Origin: Microbacterium sp.
GTDB taxonomy: Bacteria; Actinomycetota; Actinomycetes; Actinomycetales; Microbacteriaceae
Assembly: GCF_031180975.1 (NCBI RefSeq)
Contig: NZ_JAPSLI010000001.1
Coordinates: 115,521 to 179,520 of the forward strand
DNA length: 64,000 nt
Direction of reading: 5' to 3'
Every line of letters begins with the position of its first letter. The first letter of the stretch is position 1. A program made the translations under genes and the position numbers. The notes below the pieces were generated by a model. That model was given only the letters and a program-made list of their open reading frames with translations. It made no database searches and had not been told where the DNA came from. Below, in pieces: positions 26,617 through 37,807 of this stretch.

Positions 26617-27459
26617 ATGGACTGGTCCGAAGCCGGCGCCGGGATCGGCGAGATGCTCGCGAATCTGGGGCGCTTCGTGCTGCAGCTGCTCGTGTTCCTC
26701 GTCATCCTGCTCATCGGATGGCTGATCGCCAAGAGCGTGTCGAAGGCGCTCGAGTTCCTGTTCAAGAAGATCGGATTCCAGCGGCTGCTCGACAGAGCCG
26801 GGATCACCAGACTGCTCGCCCCCACCGGCATCGACCCGCTGACGCTGATCGTCAAGCTGGTGTTCTACTTCATCCTGTTGATCGCACTCTTGCTCGCGCT
26901 CGGCGCGTTCGGACCGAGCAACCCGGTCGCCGGCATCGTCGAATCGATCATCGCGTGGCTGCCGCGGGTGTTCGTCGCCATCGTGATCGTCATCGTGGTC
27001 GCGGCGATCGCCAACTTCGTCGGCGACATCATGCGCCCGGCCCTCGCGAAGTTCCGGTTCGGTGCCGTCCTGACCAGGATCGTGACCATCTCGATCGTGG
27101 CCATGGGAGTGATCGCCGCCCTCAACCAGGTCGGCGTCGCCGTCACCGTGACGATGCCGATCCTCATCGCCGTGCTCGCCACCCTCGCCGGCATCGCGAT
27201 CGTCGGCATCGGCGGCGGCCTCATCCGCCCCATGCAGTCGCGGTGGGAGAAGTGGCTGGGCACCATGGAGTCCGAGTTGGCGACGGCATCCGTCTCCTCG
27301 GGGGCACCGTCGTCGAGGGGCTCGATGCCGTCGGCATCCGCTCCGCAGGCGACGGCATCCAGCGACCCCGGTGTCCCGCCGTCGGCCCCGCCCTCTCCGC
27401 CGCCCGCGCCCGGCACGCCGCCGGCGCCGCCGGCGCCCCCGGTGCCTCCGCAGGCCTGA
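26617..27459 (+). CDS. Mechanosensitive-channel-like membrane protein with proline-rich tail
   Basis: 280 residues. About five hydrophobic helices (FVLQLLVFLVILLIGWLIA, LIVKLVFYFILLIALLLALG, WLPRVFVAIVIVIVVAAIANFVGDIM, IVTISIVAMGVIAAL, MPILIAVLATLAGIAIVGIGGGL) resemble the TM-helix repeats of small MscS-related proteins, but no MscS beta domain follows. The last 55 residues are a low-complexity Ser/Ala/Pro tail. A textbook SD (AAGGAGGT) precedes the ATG. Function unknown; possibly structural or mechanosensing. Confidence 0.75.
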   Translation: MDWSEAGAGIGEMLANLGRFVLQLLVFLVILLIGWLIAKSVSKALEFLFKKIGFQRLLDRAGITRLLAPTGIDPLTLIVKLVFYFILLIALLLALGAFGPSNPVAGIVESIIAWLPRVFVAIVIVIVVAAIANFVGDIMRPALAKFRFGAVLTRIVTISIVAMGVIAALNQVGVAVTVTMPILIAVLATLAGIAIVGIGGGLIRPMQSRWEKWLGTMESELATASVSSGAPSSRGSMPSASAPQATASSDPGVPPSAPPSPPPAPGTPPAPPAPPVPPQA

Positions 27460-27478
27460 GCCGCTGAGCCACCCACGG

Positions 27479-27516
27479 ACGCGGCCCTCCTCCCCCTGCC
27501 GGGAGGAGGGCCGCGT
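27479..27516. terminator. Bidirectional terminator
   Basis: ACGCGGCCCTCCTCCC and GGGAGGAGGGCCGCGT form a perfect 16-bp stem with a 6-nt loop between two convergent genes. Confidence 0.85.
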
Positions 27517-27528
27517 TCGTACACGACG

Positions 27529-28581
27529 TCACGGGCGCTGCAGCGTGCCGGCGAAGTCGGCTGTCATCGTGCGCCCGACGCCGTCCAGGCTGACCAACCC
27601 ACCGTACGGCAGGATCCACTGCGGACGTGTGTGCCCGAAGGGCACGCCGACGCAGACGACGGCATCCGGGTTGTAGCGAGCCAGCGCGGCGAGCACGACG
27701 TCGCGCTGGGCCCGACGCAGCTCCGCTCGCTCGAACGCGTCCGGGCGGACGTCGAATCCGCTCACCGGCGGGCGCGCCACGACGACGCCGGCGACCGCCG
27801 CGAGCAGTCCTCGCTCGCCGAAGGCGCGCAGCTGCTCCGCCACGGCCGAGGCGGGAGTGAGCCGTTCGCTGGTCTCCAGCAGCAGGATGCCGCCGCGTAA
27901 CTCGTCATTGGACGGCAGGCGATCGGCGAGTGCGAGCTGCACCAGCACCTCCAGGCATCCGCCCCAGGTGTGCGCGGTGACACGGCGGGCGGGCCCCGCC
28001 CAGGTCCACGGCTCGGCCGGCTCGCGGTCGCCGAACGCGGTGAGCGCGTCCGGGCTGTCCCAGTGCCGCCCGAAGTCCTCGGACTCGCCCGGTTCGGTGA
28101 CTTCCAGCACCCCGCCGTCCAGCAGCGCCGCGCGCAGGGACCACAGGTGGACGTCGTCGACGCCAGGACCCGCTCCCAGATGCACCTGGGTGGAGCCGCC
28201 GTGGAAGCCGGCGATGCCGTGGCGCCACAGCCAGTTCAGGATGTTGGTGTTGTCGCTGTATCCCAGGAACGGCTTCGGGTCCGCGGTCGCGAGCGCCGCA
28301 TCCAGGTGCGGGGTCACGAGGATCTGATCGGAGCCGCCGATCGTGGCTAGGATCGCTCGGATGTGCGGGTCGCCGAAGGCGGCGTTGATGTCGGCCGCCC
28401 TCGCCTCCGGTGTCGCATCCAGCCGACGCGTGGTCGGGTACTCGACCGGCACCAGGCCGGTGATGTCGGCGAGCCGCTGCATGGCCTGCGCGTGGACGGC
28501 CGGTCCGGCGGCAGGCGCCGCGAACGCCGGGGAGAGCACCGCGACGCGGTCGCCGGGTCGTGCCTTGGGTGGGAGCAGCAT
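27529..28581 (-). CDS. S66 family peptidase (LD-carboxypeptidase/MccF-like)
   Basis: 350-residue serine peptidase. The nucleophile lies in FLGYSDNTNI; the catalytic Glu/His regions match LLLETSERLTPAS and VGVPFGHTRPQW. The N-terminus RPGDRVAVLSPAF is typical of the family. Length and motifs fit MccF-like members, which cleave microcin C7-type acyl-adenylates, better than classical murein LD-carboxypeptidases, but both share this fold. No signal peptide, so it acts in the cytoplasm. Confidence 0.85.
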   Translation of the reverse strand: MLLPPKARPGDRVAVLSPAFAAPAAGPAVHAQAMQRLADITGLVPVEYPTTRRLDATPEARAADINAAFGDPHIRAILATIGGSDQILVTPHLDAALATADPKPFLGYSDNTNILNWLWRHGIAGFHGGSTQVHLGAGPGVDDVHLWSLRAALLDGGVLEVTEPGESEDFGRHWDSPDALTAFGDREPAEPWTWAGPARRVTAHTWGGCLEVLVQLALADRLPSNDELRGGILLLETSERLTPASAVAEQLRAFGERGLLAAVAGVVVARPPVSGFDVRPDAFERAELRRAQRDVVLAALARYNPDAVVCVGVPFGHTRPQWILPYGGLVSLDGVGRTMTADFAGTLQRP

Positions 28582-28587
28582 CCGTCC

Positions 28588-28593
28588 ATCCCA
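28588..28593 (-). promoter_or_regulatory. Possible -10 (TGGGAT) of the S66 gene
   Basis: TGGGAT ends 6 nt before ATG. Weak hexamer; listed because the spacing matches the others. Confidence 0.25.
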
Positions 28594-28669
28594 TCACAGC
28601 GGCGGCGGACAGGCGGCGCATAACCGGCACGGAGGAAGATGGAGGGGTCCCCAGCAGAACGAGGTCCCC

Positions 28670-30544
28670 ATGTCGCGCACGGCGCCCCCACGCCGCCGCG
28701 GACGCGGTGCGCAGGAAGGTCCGCGCGCCACGTTCCGTCAGCTCCTCCCCTTCCTGTTCGAGCACAAGAAGGTGCTCGCGCTCGTCGCCGCCCTGAGCGT
28801 GATCGGCGCGCTCGCGTCGCTTGCGCAGCCGTTGCTGGTCGGGCAGGTCATCGAGCGGGTCCAGCGCGGCGAGACGCTCGGGATGCTGGTGCTGCTGCTG
28901 GTCGCGTTCGTGATCCTGGCATCCGTCATCTCCGGCTACCAGCACTACCTGCTGCAGCGCACGGGCACCGCCGTGGTGCACTCCAGCCGGCGCCGGCTGA
29001 TCGCCCGCATCCTGCACCTGCCGGTCGCCGAGTTCGACGCACGCCGCACCGGCGACCTCGTCTCGCGGGTCGGCACCGACACCACCCTGCTCTACGCGGT
29101 GCTGACGCAGGGTCTTGCGGATGCCGTCGGCAGCGCGGTCCTGTTCGCCGGTGCACTGGTCGCGATGCTGTTGATCGACCCGCTGCTACTCCTGCTGATC
29201 GTCGTGGTGATCGGCGGCTCCGTCGTGGTCGTCGTCGTGCTCAGCGGGCGCATCCGCACGGCATCCGCCGCGCAGCAGGAGAAGGTGGGCGAGCTCGCCT
29301 CCGGTGTGGAGCGGGCGGTCAGTTCGATCCGCACGATCCGCGCGTCCGGCGCGACGGAGCGGGAGACACAGGCTGTGACCGGGCTCGCCGCCGAGGCGTA
29401 CAGCCTGGGCGTGCGGATCGCGAAGATCTCGTCGCTGGTGGTGCCGGTCGCGGGCATCGCACTGCAGCTGTCCCTGCTGGTCGTGCTGGGTGTGGGCGGG
29501 TTCCGGGTCGCGGCCGGCACGATCTCGATCGCGTCGCTGGTGACGTTCATCATGTTCCTGTTCATGCTGGTGATGCCGCTGGCGACGACGTTCGGCGCCA
29601 TCACGTCGGTCAATCAGGCGCTGGGCGCGCTGGGGCGCATCCAGGAGATCCTCGACCTTCCGGAGGAGACGGCAACTGACGAGCCCGACGGCGACGCGGT
29701 CGAGGCGCCGGTCGTGGGTGCGCCGGCCCTGGAGTTCCGAGACGTGCGGTTCCAGTACCCGGAGAACGTCGTCGCGGCGCGCGACGCCGCCGCACGCGAA
29801 GCCCGCACGCTGCTCGCCGATGCGCACGTCGAGGCGGATGCCGCCCCGGAGCAGTCGGCCCAGCGGGAGGTGCTGCGCGGCGTCACGTTCGCGGTGCCCC
29901 GGGGAGCCAGGGTGGCCCTGGTCGGACCGAGCGGCGCCGGCAAGAGCACGGTGCTGAGCCTGATCGAGCGGTTCTACGACCCGACGGGCGGGTCGATCCG
30001 GCTCGCCGGGCACGAACTGCGGACGTATCTCCGTGACCGGCTGCGGGCGCACTTCGGTTACGTCGAGCAGGACGCCCCCACGCTCGCCGGTACCCTGGCC
30101 GACAACCTGCGGCTGGCGGCACCAGATGCGACGGATGCCGACTGCGAGCGCGTGCTGCGGGCCGTGAACCTGGGCGACGTGCTCGAGCGCGGCACGCTCG
30201 GCCTGCAGACTCCCGTGGGAGAGGACGGTGTGATGCTGTCCGGCGGCGAGCGTCAGCGGCTCGCCATCGCCCGCGCGCTGTTGACCGAGGCGCCGATCCT
30301 GCTGCTGGACGAGTCGACGTCATCCCTCGACGGGGTGAACGAGCAGCGCATGCGCGCCGCGATCGACGCCGTGGCAGAGGACCGCACCCTGCTGGTGATC
30401 GCGCACCGACTGTCCACGGTCGTGGACAGCGACCTCATCGTGGTGCTCGAGGACGGCGTGGTGGTCGGCCAGGGCACGCACGACGAACTCGTCGAGAACG
30501 TGCCCCTGTACCGCGACCTCGCGCGCCACCAGCTGCTGGCCTGA
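28670..30544 (+). CDS. ABC exporter half-transporter (permease fused to ATPase)
   Basis: 624 residues. Six membrane helices occupy residues about 25-320 and the nucleotide-binding domain about 345-615. Walker A GPSGAGKSTV, signature MLSGGERQRLAIARAL, Walker B ILLLDESTSSLD and H-loop IAHRLSTV are intact. A roughly 33-residue Ala/Glu-rich insert (about 364-398) lies between the first two NBD strands, upstream of Walker A, and is not usual. Such half-transporters form dimers and export lipids, peptides or drugs; substrate unknown. The start is ATG 28670, not the longer track ORF. Confidence 0.9.
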   Translation: MSRTAPPRRRGRGAQEGPRATFRQLLPFLFEHKKVLALVAALSVIGALASLAQPLLVGQVIERVQRGETLGMLVLLLVAFVILASVISGYQHYLLQRTGTAVVHSSRRRLIARILHLPVAEFDARRTGDLVSRVGTDTTLLYAVLTQGLADAVGSAVLFAGALVAMLLIDPLLLLLIVVVIGGSVVVVVVLSGRIRTASAAQQEKVGELASGVERAVSSIRTIRASGATERETQAVTGLAAEAYSLGVRIAKISSLVVPVAGIALQLSLLVVLGVGGFRVAAGTISIASLVTFIMFLFMLVMPLATTFGAITSVNQALGALGRIQEILDLPEETATDEPDGDAVEAPVVGAPALEFRDVRFQYPENVVAARDAAAREARTLLADAHVEADAAPEQSAQREVLRGVTFAVPRGARVALVGPSGAGKSTVLSLIERFYDPTGGSIRLAGHELRTYLRDRLRAHFGYVEQDAPTLAGTLADNLRLAAPDATDADCERVLRAVNLGDVLERGTLGLQTPVGEDGVMLSGGERQRLAIARALLTEAPILLLDESTSSLDGVNEQRMRAAIDAVAEDRTLLVIAHRLSTVVDSDLIVVLEDGVVVGQGTHDELVENVPLYRDLARHQLLA

Positions 30545-30711
30545 ACGGGCGCACCCCTGCGCCCGCTGAGCCCGCTTCGCGCGTCGCGCGGCGACACCCC
30601 GGGTACCCGCCGCACCGCGCGGCGACACCCCGGGTACGCGTCGACACCCCGAGGCACTGACGCCCGCACCCCGGGGTGTCGACGGAAACCCGGGGTGTCC
30701 GCACACGGCAT
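30545..30711. repeat. Direct and inverted CGACACCCCGGGT repeats
   Basis: CGCGCGGCGACACCCCGGGTAC occurs at 30585-30606 and 30616-30637 (period 31). A partial third copy follows (CGCGTCGACACCCCGAGG). Two copies lie in opposite orientation: CCCCGGGGTGTCGACG at 30669-30684 and CCCGGGGTGTCC further on. There is no gene here. Spacing and orientation do not fit a CRISPR array. Confidence 0.7.
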
Positions 30712-30728
30712 CCCCCCGCGACAGCACA

Positions 30729-30799
30729 AAGACGCGACGGCGGGATGCCGGGACCACTCAGCCATGATTCGTCCCTGACATCCCGCCGTCGCGGGTCTT
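30729..30799. terminator. Terminator-like hairpin with long loop
   Basis: AAGACGCGACGGCGGGATG pairs with CATCCCGCCGTCGCGGGTCTT: 19 paired bases with a 2-nt bulge and about 31 nt of loop. It lies between the convergent ABC exporter and pckG genes. Confidence 0.65.
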
Positions 30800-30811
30800 G
30801 AAGTGCGAGTG

Positions 30812-32683
30812 TCAGCCCGCAGTGCTCAGGCGGTACCGCAGCGCCTCCAGCTCGCTGCGCAGAGCGGCGGGAAGACGGTCGCCGAAGATGCCGTAGAACT
30901 CCTCGGTCGAGTCCGCCTCGCGCTGCCAGGCGTCGACGTCGATGGAGAACAGCTCGGCGAGGTCCTCCTCCGGAATGTCCAGACCGTCGAGGTTCAGGTC
31001 CTCGATTCGGGGCAGACGACCGATCGGGCTGTCGACGGCGTCGACCTCACCCGAGATGCGGCGGATGATCCAGTCGATCACCCGTGCGTTGTCACCGAAA
31101 CCGGGCCACAGGAAGCGCCCGTCCTCGCCGCGACGGAACCAGTTGACCTGGAAGATCCGCGGAGCGCGGTCGAAGCGCAGCGTCCGGCCGACCTTGAGCC
31201 AGTGCGCGAAGTAATCGCCCATGTTGTAGCCGCAGAACGGCAGCATGGCGAACGGGTCACGACGCAGCTCGCCGAGCTTGCCTTCCGCAGCCGCGGTGCG
31301 CTCGGACGAGATCGTCGATCCCAGGAACACACCGTGTGTCCAGTCGGTCGCCTCGACCACAAGGGGCACGTTCGTGGCGCGACGACCACCGAAGAGGATG
31401 ACGTCCAGCGGCACACCCTCGGGCGACTCCCAGTCCTCCGCGATCTGCGGGCACTGGGCGGCCGCGACCGTGAACCGCGAGTTCGGGTGCGCGGCGGGCC
31501 GGCCGGACTCGGGGGTCCACGGGTTGCCCTGCCAGTCGGTGAGCTGCGCCGGCGGGGTGTCGGTGAGGCCCTCCCACCACACGTCGCCGTCCGGGCGGAG
31601 CGCGACGTTGGTGAAGATCGTGTTGCCCCACAGCGTCTCGACGGCGGTGACGTTGGTGGACTCGCCGGTGCCCGGTGCCACGCCGAAGAAGCCGGCCTCG
31701 GGGTTCATCGCGTACATGCGGCCGTCCTCGCCCGGACGGATCCAGACGATGTCGTCGCCGAGGGTCTCGACCTTCCAACCAGGGATGGTGGGGCGGAGCA
31801 TGGCCAGGTTCGTCTTGCCGCACGCCGACGGGAACGCCGCAGCGACGTGGTACGCGCGCCCCTTCGGGTCGATGACCCGGATGAGCAGCATGTGCTCAGC
31901 GAGCCAGCCCTCGTCACGGGCGATCACCGAGGCGATGCGCAGGGCGAAGCACTTCTTGGCGAGGATGGCGTTGCCGCCGTACCCGGAGCCGAAGGAGTAC
32001 ACCTCGAGCGTGTCGGGGAAGTGCACGATGTACTTCTCGTCGTTGCACGGCCACTCCACGTCCTGCTGGCCCGGCTCGAGGGGCGCGCCGACGGAGTGCA
32101 CGGTCTTGACCCACGGGGCGCCCTCGGCGATCTGCCGGGTGACGGCGTCGCCGACGCGGGTCATGATGCCGATCGACGCTACGGCGTACGCGCTGTCGGT
32201 GACCTGCACGCCGATGTGCGAAAGCTTGCCGCCCACCGGCCCCATCGAGAACGGCACGACGTACATCGTGCGTCCGCGCATCGAGCCCTTGAACAGGCCG
32301 TTCAGCGTCGTGCGGATCTCGGCCGGGTCGGCCCAGTTGTTGGTCGGACCGGCGTCCTCCTCCTTCTCGGAGGCGATGAAGGTGCGCGCCTCGGTGCGGG
32401 CGACGTCGCTCGGGTGCGAGCGCGCCAGGTACGAACCGGGCCGCCACTCGGGGTTGAGCTTGATCAGCTTGCCCTCGTCCACGAGACCGCGCAGCAGCGC
32501 GTCGTTCTCGGCGCGCGAGCCGTCCACCCAGTGGATGCGGGCCGGCTCGGTCAGCGCCGCGATCTCGTCGACCCAGGCACGCAGCTCGGCCATCGCCGGA
32601 GTGTCATACGTCGGGGCAGCTCCGAAGGTGCGCGCGGGCGCGACGGACAGGACGCGGGGGACGTAGGTCTCGGCGATGGCCAT
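30812..32683 (-). CDS. pckG: Phosphoenolpyruvate carboxykinase (GTP)
   Basis: Converts oxaloacetate and GTP to PEP and CO2, the first committed step of gluconeogenesis from organic acids. 623 residues, normal for the GTP-dependent class. The P-loop-like kinase-1a motif with its reactive cysteine is [13 protein letters not shown]; other hallmarks are [26 protein letters not shown] and the guanine-binding region [20 protein letters not shown] 32683 has an SD (AGAAGGAG). It is divergent from the RamB-type regulator gene across 105 bp, a likely shared control region. Confidence 0.97.
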   Translation of the reverse strand: MAIAETYVPRVLSVAPARTFGAAPTYDTPAMAELRAWVDEIAALTEPARIHWVDGSRAENDALLRGLVDEGKLIKLNPEWRPGSYLARSHPSDVARTEARTFIASEKEEDAGPTNNWADPAEIRTTLNGLFKGSMRGRTMYVVPFSMGPVGGKLSHIGVQVTDSAYAVASIGIMTRVGDAVTRQIAEGAPWVKTVHSVGAPLEPGQQDVEWPCNDEKYIVHFPDTLEVYSFGSGYGGNAILAKKCFALRIASVIARDEGWLAEHMLLIRVIDPKGRAYHVAAAFPSACGKTNLAMLRPTIPGWKVETLGDDIVWIRPGEDGRMYAMNPEAGFFGVAPGTGESTNVTAVETLWGNTIFTNVALRPDGDVWWEGLTDTPPAQLTDWQGNPWTPESGRPAAHPNSRFTVAAAQCPQIAEDWESPEGVPLDVILFGGRRATNVPLVVEATDWTHGVFLGSTISSERTAAAEGKLGELRRDPFAMLPFCGYNMGDYFAHWLKVGRTLRFDRAPRIFQVNWFRRGEDGRFLWPGFGDNARVIDWIIRRISGEVDAVDSPIGRLPRIEDLNLDGLDIPEEDLAELFSIDVDAWQREADSTEEFYGIFGDRLPAALRSELEALRYRLSTAG

Positions 32684-32723
32684 GTCTGCTCCTTCTGAGG
32701 GGGTATGAATCCATGGTGACGGA

Positions 32724-32749
32724 GATTTTGCCCGCCTTATCGCCAAATC
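32724..32749. promoter_or_regulatory. Dyad in the pckG-ramB divergent region, candidate RamB operator
   Basis: GATTTTGC-N10-GCCAAATC forms an inverted repeat with one mismatched pair, in an AT-richer patch of the divergent intergenic region. RamB-family regulators bind related T-rich/GCAAA sites in corynebacteria. Its role here is inferred only from position and symmetry. Confidence 0.4.
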
Positions 32750-32776
32750 GGAGCTAAAGAAGTCCGAATCTTTCGC

Positions 32777-32782
32777 TACCAT
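32777..32782 (+). promoter_or_regulatory. -10-like TACCAT of the ramB-type gene
   Basis: TACCAT, 6 nt (CAAGGA), ATG. The AAGGA directly abuts the ATG, too close to act as an SD, favouring a leaderless start. Confidence 0.45.
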
Positions 32783-32788
32783 CAAGGA

Positions 32789-34231
32789 ATGGCAAGCAGC
32801 GCACTGGAACTGACCACCCTGGGGCACCGCATCCGGCACCACCGGACCGCGCGTGGGATGACCCTCGACGAGCTCGGCGCCCAGGTGGGCATCGCCGGCT
32901 CCCAGCTGAGCCTGATCGAGAACGGCAAACGTGAACCGAAACTGTCGCTGCTGCAGGCCATCGCCACGGCGACAGGCACCGACGTCGCCGACCTCATCTC
33001 CGGTGAGCCGCCGAACCGCCGGGCGGCGCTCGAGATCGAACTCGACCGCGCCCAGGCGAGTCCCGTCTTCCGGCAGCTCGGCATCGCCCCGGTCCGCGTG
33101 ACGAAAGGCATGAGCGACGAGACCATCGAGTCGATCCTCGGGCTGCACCGGGAGCTGGAGCGCCGGGAGCGAGAGGCGATCGCGACACCGGAGGAGGCGC
33201 GTCGCGCCAACACCGAGCTGCGCCTGAAGATGCGCGAGCACGACAATTACCTGCCCGACATCGAGAAGCTGGCCGAGAAGCAGCTGAAGGCGGCGGGGCA
33301 CGTGTCCGGCGCGCTCACGCACCGCACGGTGAGCATCATGGCCGAGCGCCTCGGTTTCGAGCTGCTCTACGTCGACGACCTTCCGCACTCGACGCGTTCC
33401 ATCACCGACCTCGAGAACGGACGCATCTACCTGCCCCCGGCATCCATCCCGGGCGGTCACGGGCTGCGGTCCATGGCTCTGCAGGCGATGGCCCACCGTC
33501 TGCTCGGTCACACCCGCCCCACCGACTACGCGGACTTCCTGCAGCAGCGCCTGGAGATCAACTACTTCGCCGCGTGCTGCCTGATCCCCGAGACGGCGGG
33601 AGCGGCCTTCCTGCAGCAGGCGAAGAAGGACAAGAACCTCGCGGTGGAGGACTTCCGCGACGCGTTCGGCGTGACCCACGAGGCGGCCGCCATGCGGCTG
33701 ACCAACCTCATGACCCACCACCTCGACATGCGCCTGCACTTCCTGCGCGTGGACGAGAACGGGGCCATCACGCGGGTGTACGAGAACGACGACCTCCCGC
33801 TGCCGATGGACATCACCGGTGCCGTGGAGGGCCAGCCGGCGTGCCGCAAGTTCTCGGCCAGGGCGGCGTTCACCCAGCGCAACCGCACCACCGAGCACTA
33901 CCAGTACACCGACACGCCGGCCGGCACCTACTGGTGCTCGACGCAGACGGGTTCGTCCAGCGACGGCGGTTTCTCGATCACCGTGGGCGTGCCGTTCGAC
34001 GACGCCCGATGGTGGCGCGGGCGCGAGACGACGCATCGCGCCCAGTCGACCTGCCCCGACGAGTCCTGCTGTCGCCGAGCTCCTGCCGAGGCGAGCCGCC
34101 GCTGGGAGGGCAAGGCGTGGCCGAGCGCGCGGGTGCACACACACATGTTCTCCCCGCTGCCCCGCGGCGCCTTCCCGGGCGTCGACGACAGCGAGGTGTA
34201 CGCGTTCCTGGATCGCCACGCGGTGGAGTGA
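32789..34231 (+). CDS. ramB: RamB-type XRE transcriptional regulator
   Basis: 480 residues. The N-terminal helix-turn-helix ([32 protein letters not shown], residues about 19-50) is followed by a middle ImmA/IrrE-like domain ([18 protein letters not shown], without a clear HExxH), and a Cys-containing C-terminal ScfR/DUF2083-type region ([19 protein letters not shown]). This matches RamB, the corynebacterial and mycobacterial regulator of acetate and glyoxylate-cycle genes. Divergence from pckG fits control of carbon flow at the PEP node. Confidence 0.85.
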   Translation: MASSALELTTLGHRIRHHRTARGMTLDELGAQVGIAGSQLSLIENGKREPKLSLLQAIATATGTDVADLISGEPPNRRAALEIELDRAQASPVFRQLGIAPVRVTKGMSDETIESILGLHRELERREREAIATPEEARRANTELRLKMREHDNYLPDIEKLAEKQLKAAGHVSGALTHRTVSIMAERLGFELLYVDDLPHSTRSITDLENGRIYLPPASIPGGHGLRSMALQAMAHRLLGHTRPTDYADFLQQRLEINYFAACCLIPETAGAAFLQQAKKDKNLAVEDFRDAFGVTHEAAAMRLTNLMTHHLDMRLHFLRVDENGAITRVYENDDLPLPMDITGAVEGQPACRKFSARAAFTQRNRTTEHYQYTDTPAGTYWCSTQTGSSSDGGFSITVGVPFDDARWWRGRETTHRAQSTCPDESCCRRAPAEASRRWEGKAWPSARVHTHMFSPLPRGAFPGVDDSEVYAFLDRHAVE

Positions 34232-34292
34232 GCCCGCGGCGGCCGACATCGCGCGCCCGCCGTGGTGGGCTGTGGGACCGAACCGGATGCCG

Positions 34293-35075
34293 TCAGCGCG
34301 GCCGGATCGTGAGCGTCTGCGACGACGTGCCGAGCGGCCCGGCCAGGTCACCGAGGACGGACTCGGTGACTCCCACGCCATCCGGGCCGAACGACACCGA
34401 CGTGTCGAGGGCGAGCCACTCCCCCTCGGGCTCGCGGAACATGCTCGCGGTCAGGTCGACGTTCGGGTACAGCGCCTGGCGCGGGTCGATCCTGGTGGCG
34501 ATTCCGTTGGCGAAGTCCACGGCACCGAGCAGTCGCGCCCGCGCTGACACGGGCTCGTCGTCCAGCAGCGGCACGCGCGGGCGCAGCCACACGCGCGAGC
34601 GTCCGGGCTCCACGAAGTCCCGCCGCACGTCGATGGAGCGCACCGCTCCTCCGGCCCAGATGTCGCCCGGCGACCACGTCGGCAGGACGTCGATGGCGGG
34701 CATCTCGGGAAGCGGACTGCCGGCGATGGCACCGGTGTCGGAGCGCTGCAGCATCCAGGCCCGCATCGTCACCGCCGCCCGTCCCGCATGGGTGACGGTC
34801 GCCTCGACCAGCTCGATCGTGCGACCGGGGCGCACGACCCGCAGCGCGACGTCGAACGCGGACATCGGGATGACGCCGAGGATGTCGTAGCTCGCCCTTG
34901 CGAGCGCCAGCGGCGCGTCCGCACGCCGCGCGGCATGATCCTGCTCGACCAGATGGGCGAGCAGCCCCAGCACCGGCGCGATGTGCTGCTCGTCAGGGTT
35001 CCACGCACCGCCGACGTGCGCGGTGGGCTCGAAGGAGGCGGCGGACAGGCGTCGGAAGTAGGGCACGGGCATCAT
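34293..35075 (-). CDS. Acyl-CoA thioesterase-like protein (TesB-like double hot-dog)
   Basis: 260 residues. [41 protein letters not shown] and [22 protein letters not shown] mark the first hot-dog half; the second includes [33 protein letters not shown]. The arrangement fits the thioesterase family. Substrate chain length is unknown. The longer track ORF adds an unsupported N-terminus; two ATGs in tandem (35075/35072) are the likely start. Confidence 0.75.
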   Translation of the reverse strand: MMPVPYFRRLSAASFEPTAHVGGAWNPDEQHIAPVLGLLAHLVEQDHAARRADAPLALARASYDILGVIPMSAFDVALRVVRPGRTIELVEATVTHAGRAAVTMRAWMLQRSDTGAIAGSPLPEMPAIDVLPTWSPGDIWAGGAVRSIDVRRDFVEPGRSRVWLRPRVPLLDDEPVSARARLLGAVDFANGIATRIDPRQALYPNVDLTASMFREPEGEWLALDTSVSFGPDGVGVTESVLGDLAGPLGTSSQTLTIRPR

Positions 35076-35118
35076 TCTGCCAACCCGCGCGCCCCCACTA
35101 GCGGCCTCGACGAGTCCG

Positions 35119-36156
35119 CTAGTCGCTCCCCGTGAACCGCGCGTAGCGAGCGAGAGCGGATGCCACGGCATCCGCGTCCACACCCGGCTCGAGTGCGTCC
35201 ACGCCGCCCGACGCGGACCAGGTGCCGACGACCCTGCCGCCGGCGACCAGGATCGGGCGGACCATCCCGTTCTTGCCGGGGCCGACGGCGTCCGATCGCT
35301 CCGGCGGGCACACGACGGTGCGGTCGGCGTACGAGATGTAGTACTCCTCGAACGCGCCGAGCGCGAACACCGTGTGCTCCGGCCGCGACCGCCGGGGCGC
35401 ACGTACCGCAGCGAACACACCATCCTCGATCTGGATGACGCGATCGGCGGCCCGCTCGACGGCCTCGCGGGCGGTGCCGAGGGTGAGGCCCGACCACCAG
35501 GCGAAGTCGGCCGCGCCGGCGGGGCCGTGCCCGTCGATGTAGCGCACGAAGAACTCGGAGAGCGGATCCGACGGCGTGGCGGGGTCGCGCACCCACTCCT
35601 CCGTCAGCATGAACAGCTGGTCGCGGCTCACCGCGCCCGCCCGCTCGATCACCGGCCCCTGGCAGATCACGCCGTCGAAGGTCAACGCCGCCAGCAGGTG
35701 CACGCCGCGCTGACCGCGCGGGTCGATGCCGGCATCCGCCCACGCCGCGAACGCGTCGGCCCGGCTGAGGCCGCCGTCGCGCAGCCGCGGCCGGATCACC
35801 CGCTCCGCGGTGGAGAGCAGGTCGGAGTCGATGCCGAGCTGACGGTGCCGCGCGGCGGCCTGCCGCCGTTGGCGCTCGGCGGTGACCGACAGCATCCAGC
35901 CGAGGTCGCGCGCGGGAACGATGTGCAGGGTGCCGCGCATCGTCCAGGCGCGGACCAGATCCCCGCGCGCGAACGCGGCGTCCAGCTGCACGATCGTCGG
36001 CGAGCCCGCGCTGCGCGCCGCGAGCGCCCAGCGGCCGGCCAGGAAGTCCTGGCTCTGCACCGCGAGCATGTGCGTCGCGGCATCCGCCACGGTCCGCGCC
36101 GGCGCGGTGAGGCGATGCGAACGGAGGCGCCCGGCGAGGAGCGCGGCATTCTTCAT
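35119..36156 (-). CDS. AlkZ-like winged-helix DNA glycosylase family protein
   Basis: 345 residues of the HTH_42 (YcaQ/AlkZ/AlkX) family, built from tandem winged helices. The MLAVQSQDF segment contains a QxQ motif at the position where AlkZ-type enzymes carry catalytic glutamines for unhooking bulky or cross-linked N-alkyl purines. The subfamily (AlkZ or the YcaQ/AlkX type) cannot be decided by eye. ATG 36156 is preferred because CAGGAT sits 6 nt upstream; the track start at 36189 is upstream of that. Confidence 0.75.
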   Translation of the reverse strand: MKNAALLAGRLRSHRLTAPARTVADAATHMLAVQSQDFLAGRWALAARSAGSPTIVQLDAAFARGDLVRAWTMRGTLHIVPARDLGWMLSVTAERQRRQAAARHRQLGIDSDLLSTAERVIRPRLRDGGLSRADAFAAWADAGIDPRGQRGVHLLAALTFDGVICQGPVIERAGAVSRDQLFMLTEEWVRDPATPSDPLSEFFVRYIDGHGPAGAADFAWWSGLTLGTAREAVERAADRVIQIEDGVFAAVRAPRRSRPEHTVFALGAFEEYYISYADRTVVCPPERSDAVGPGKNGMVRPILVAGGRVVGTWSASGGVDALEPGVDADAVASALARYARFTGSD

Positions 36157-36162
36157 GCCACC

Positions 36163-36168
36163 ATCCTG
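36163..36168 (-). promoter_or_regulatory. -10-like CAGGAT of the AlkZ-like gene
   Basis: Same hexamer and 6-nt gap as the Fpg/Nei gene at 13.8 kb, another DNA glycosylase. Confidence 0.3.
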
Positions 36169-36205
36169 CCGGGCGCCTCCGACGTTCACATCAGGCGCGA
36201 CCCGC

Positions 36206-37678
<1,473 letters not shown>

Positions 37679-37795
37679 GTGCGTCCTTGCATGGGTGTTC
37701 GGGCGCCGTCGGGGGTACCAGCGCGATGAGGTGGGTGAGGCGGATCCGCCCCGTTAAGGGTATTCGCTGTCGGGAGTGGTTGCGACACGCCCGTC

Positions 37796-37801
37796 TACGA
37801 T
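37796..37801 (+). promoter_or_regulatory. -10-like TACGAT of the first DUF202 gene
   Basis: TACGAT-GAGGGC-ATG, identical gap sequence to the gene at 18.5 kb. Confidence 0.45.
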
Positions 37802-37807
37802 GAGGGC

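Noticed and set aside
30585-30700. CRISPR-like array
   Set aside because: Only two full copies with a 9-bp spacer, mixed orientations and no cas genes.
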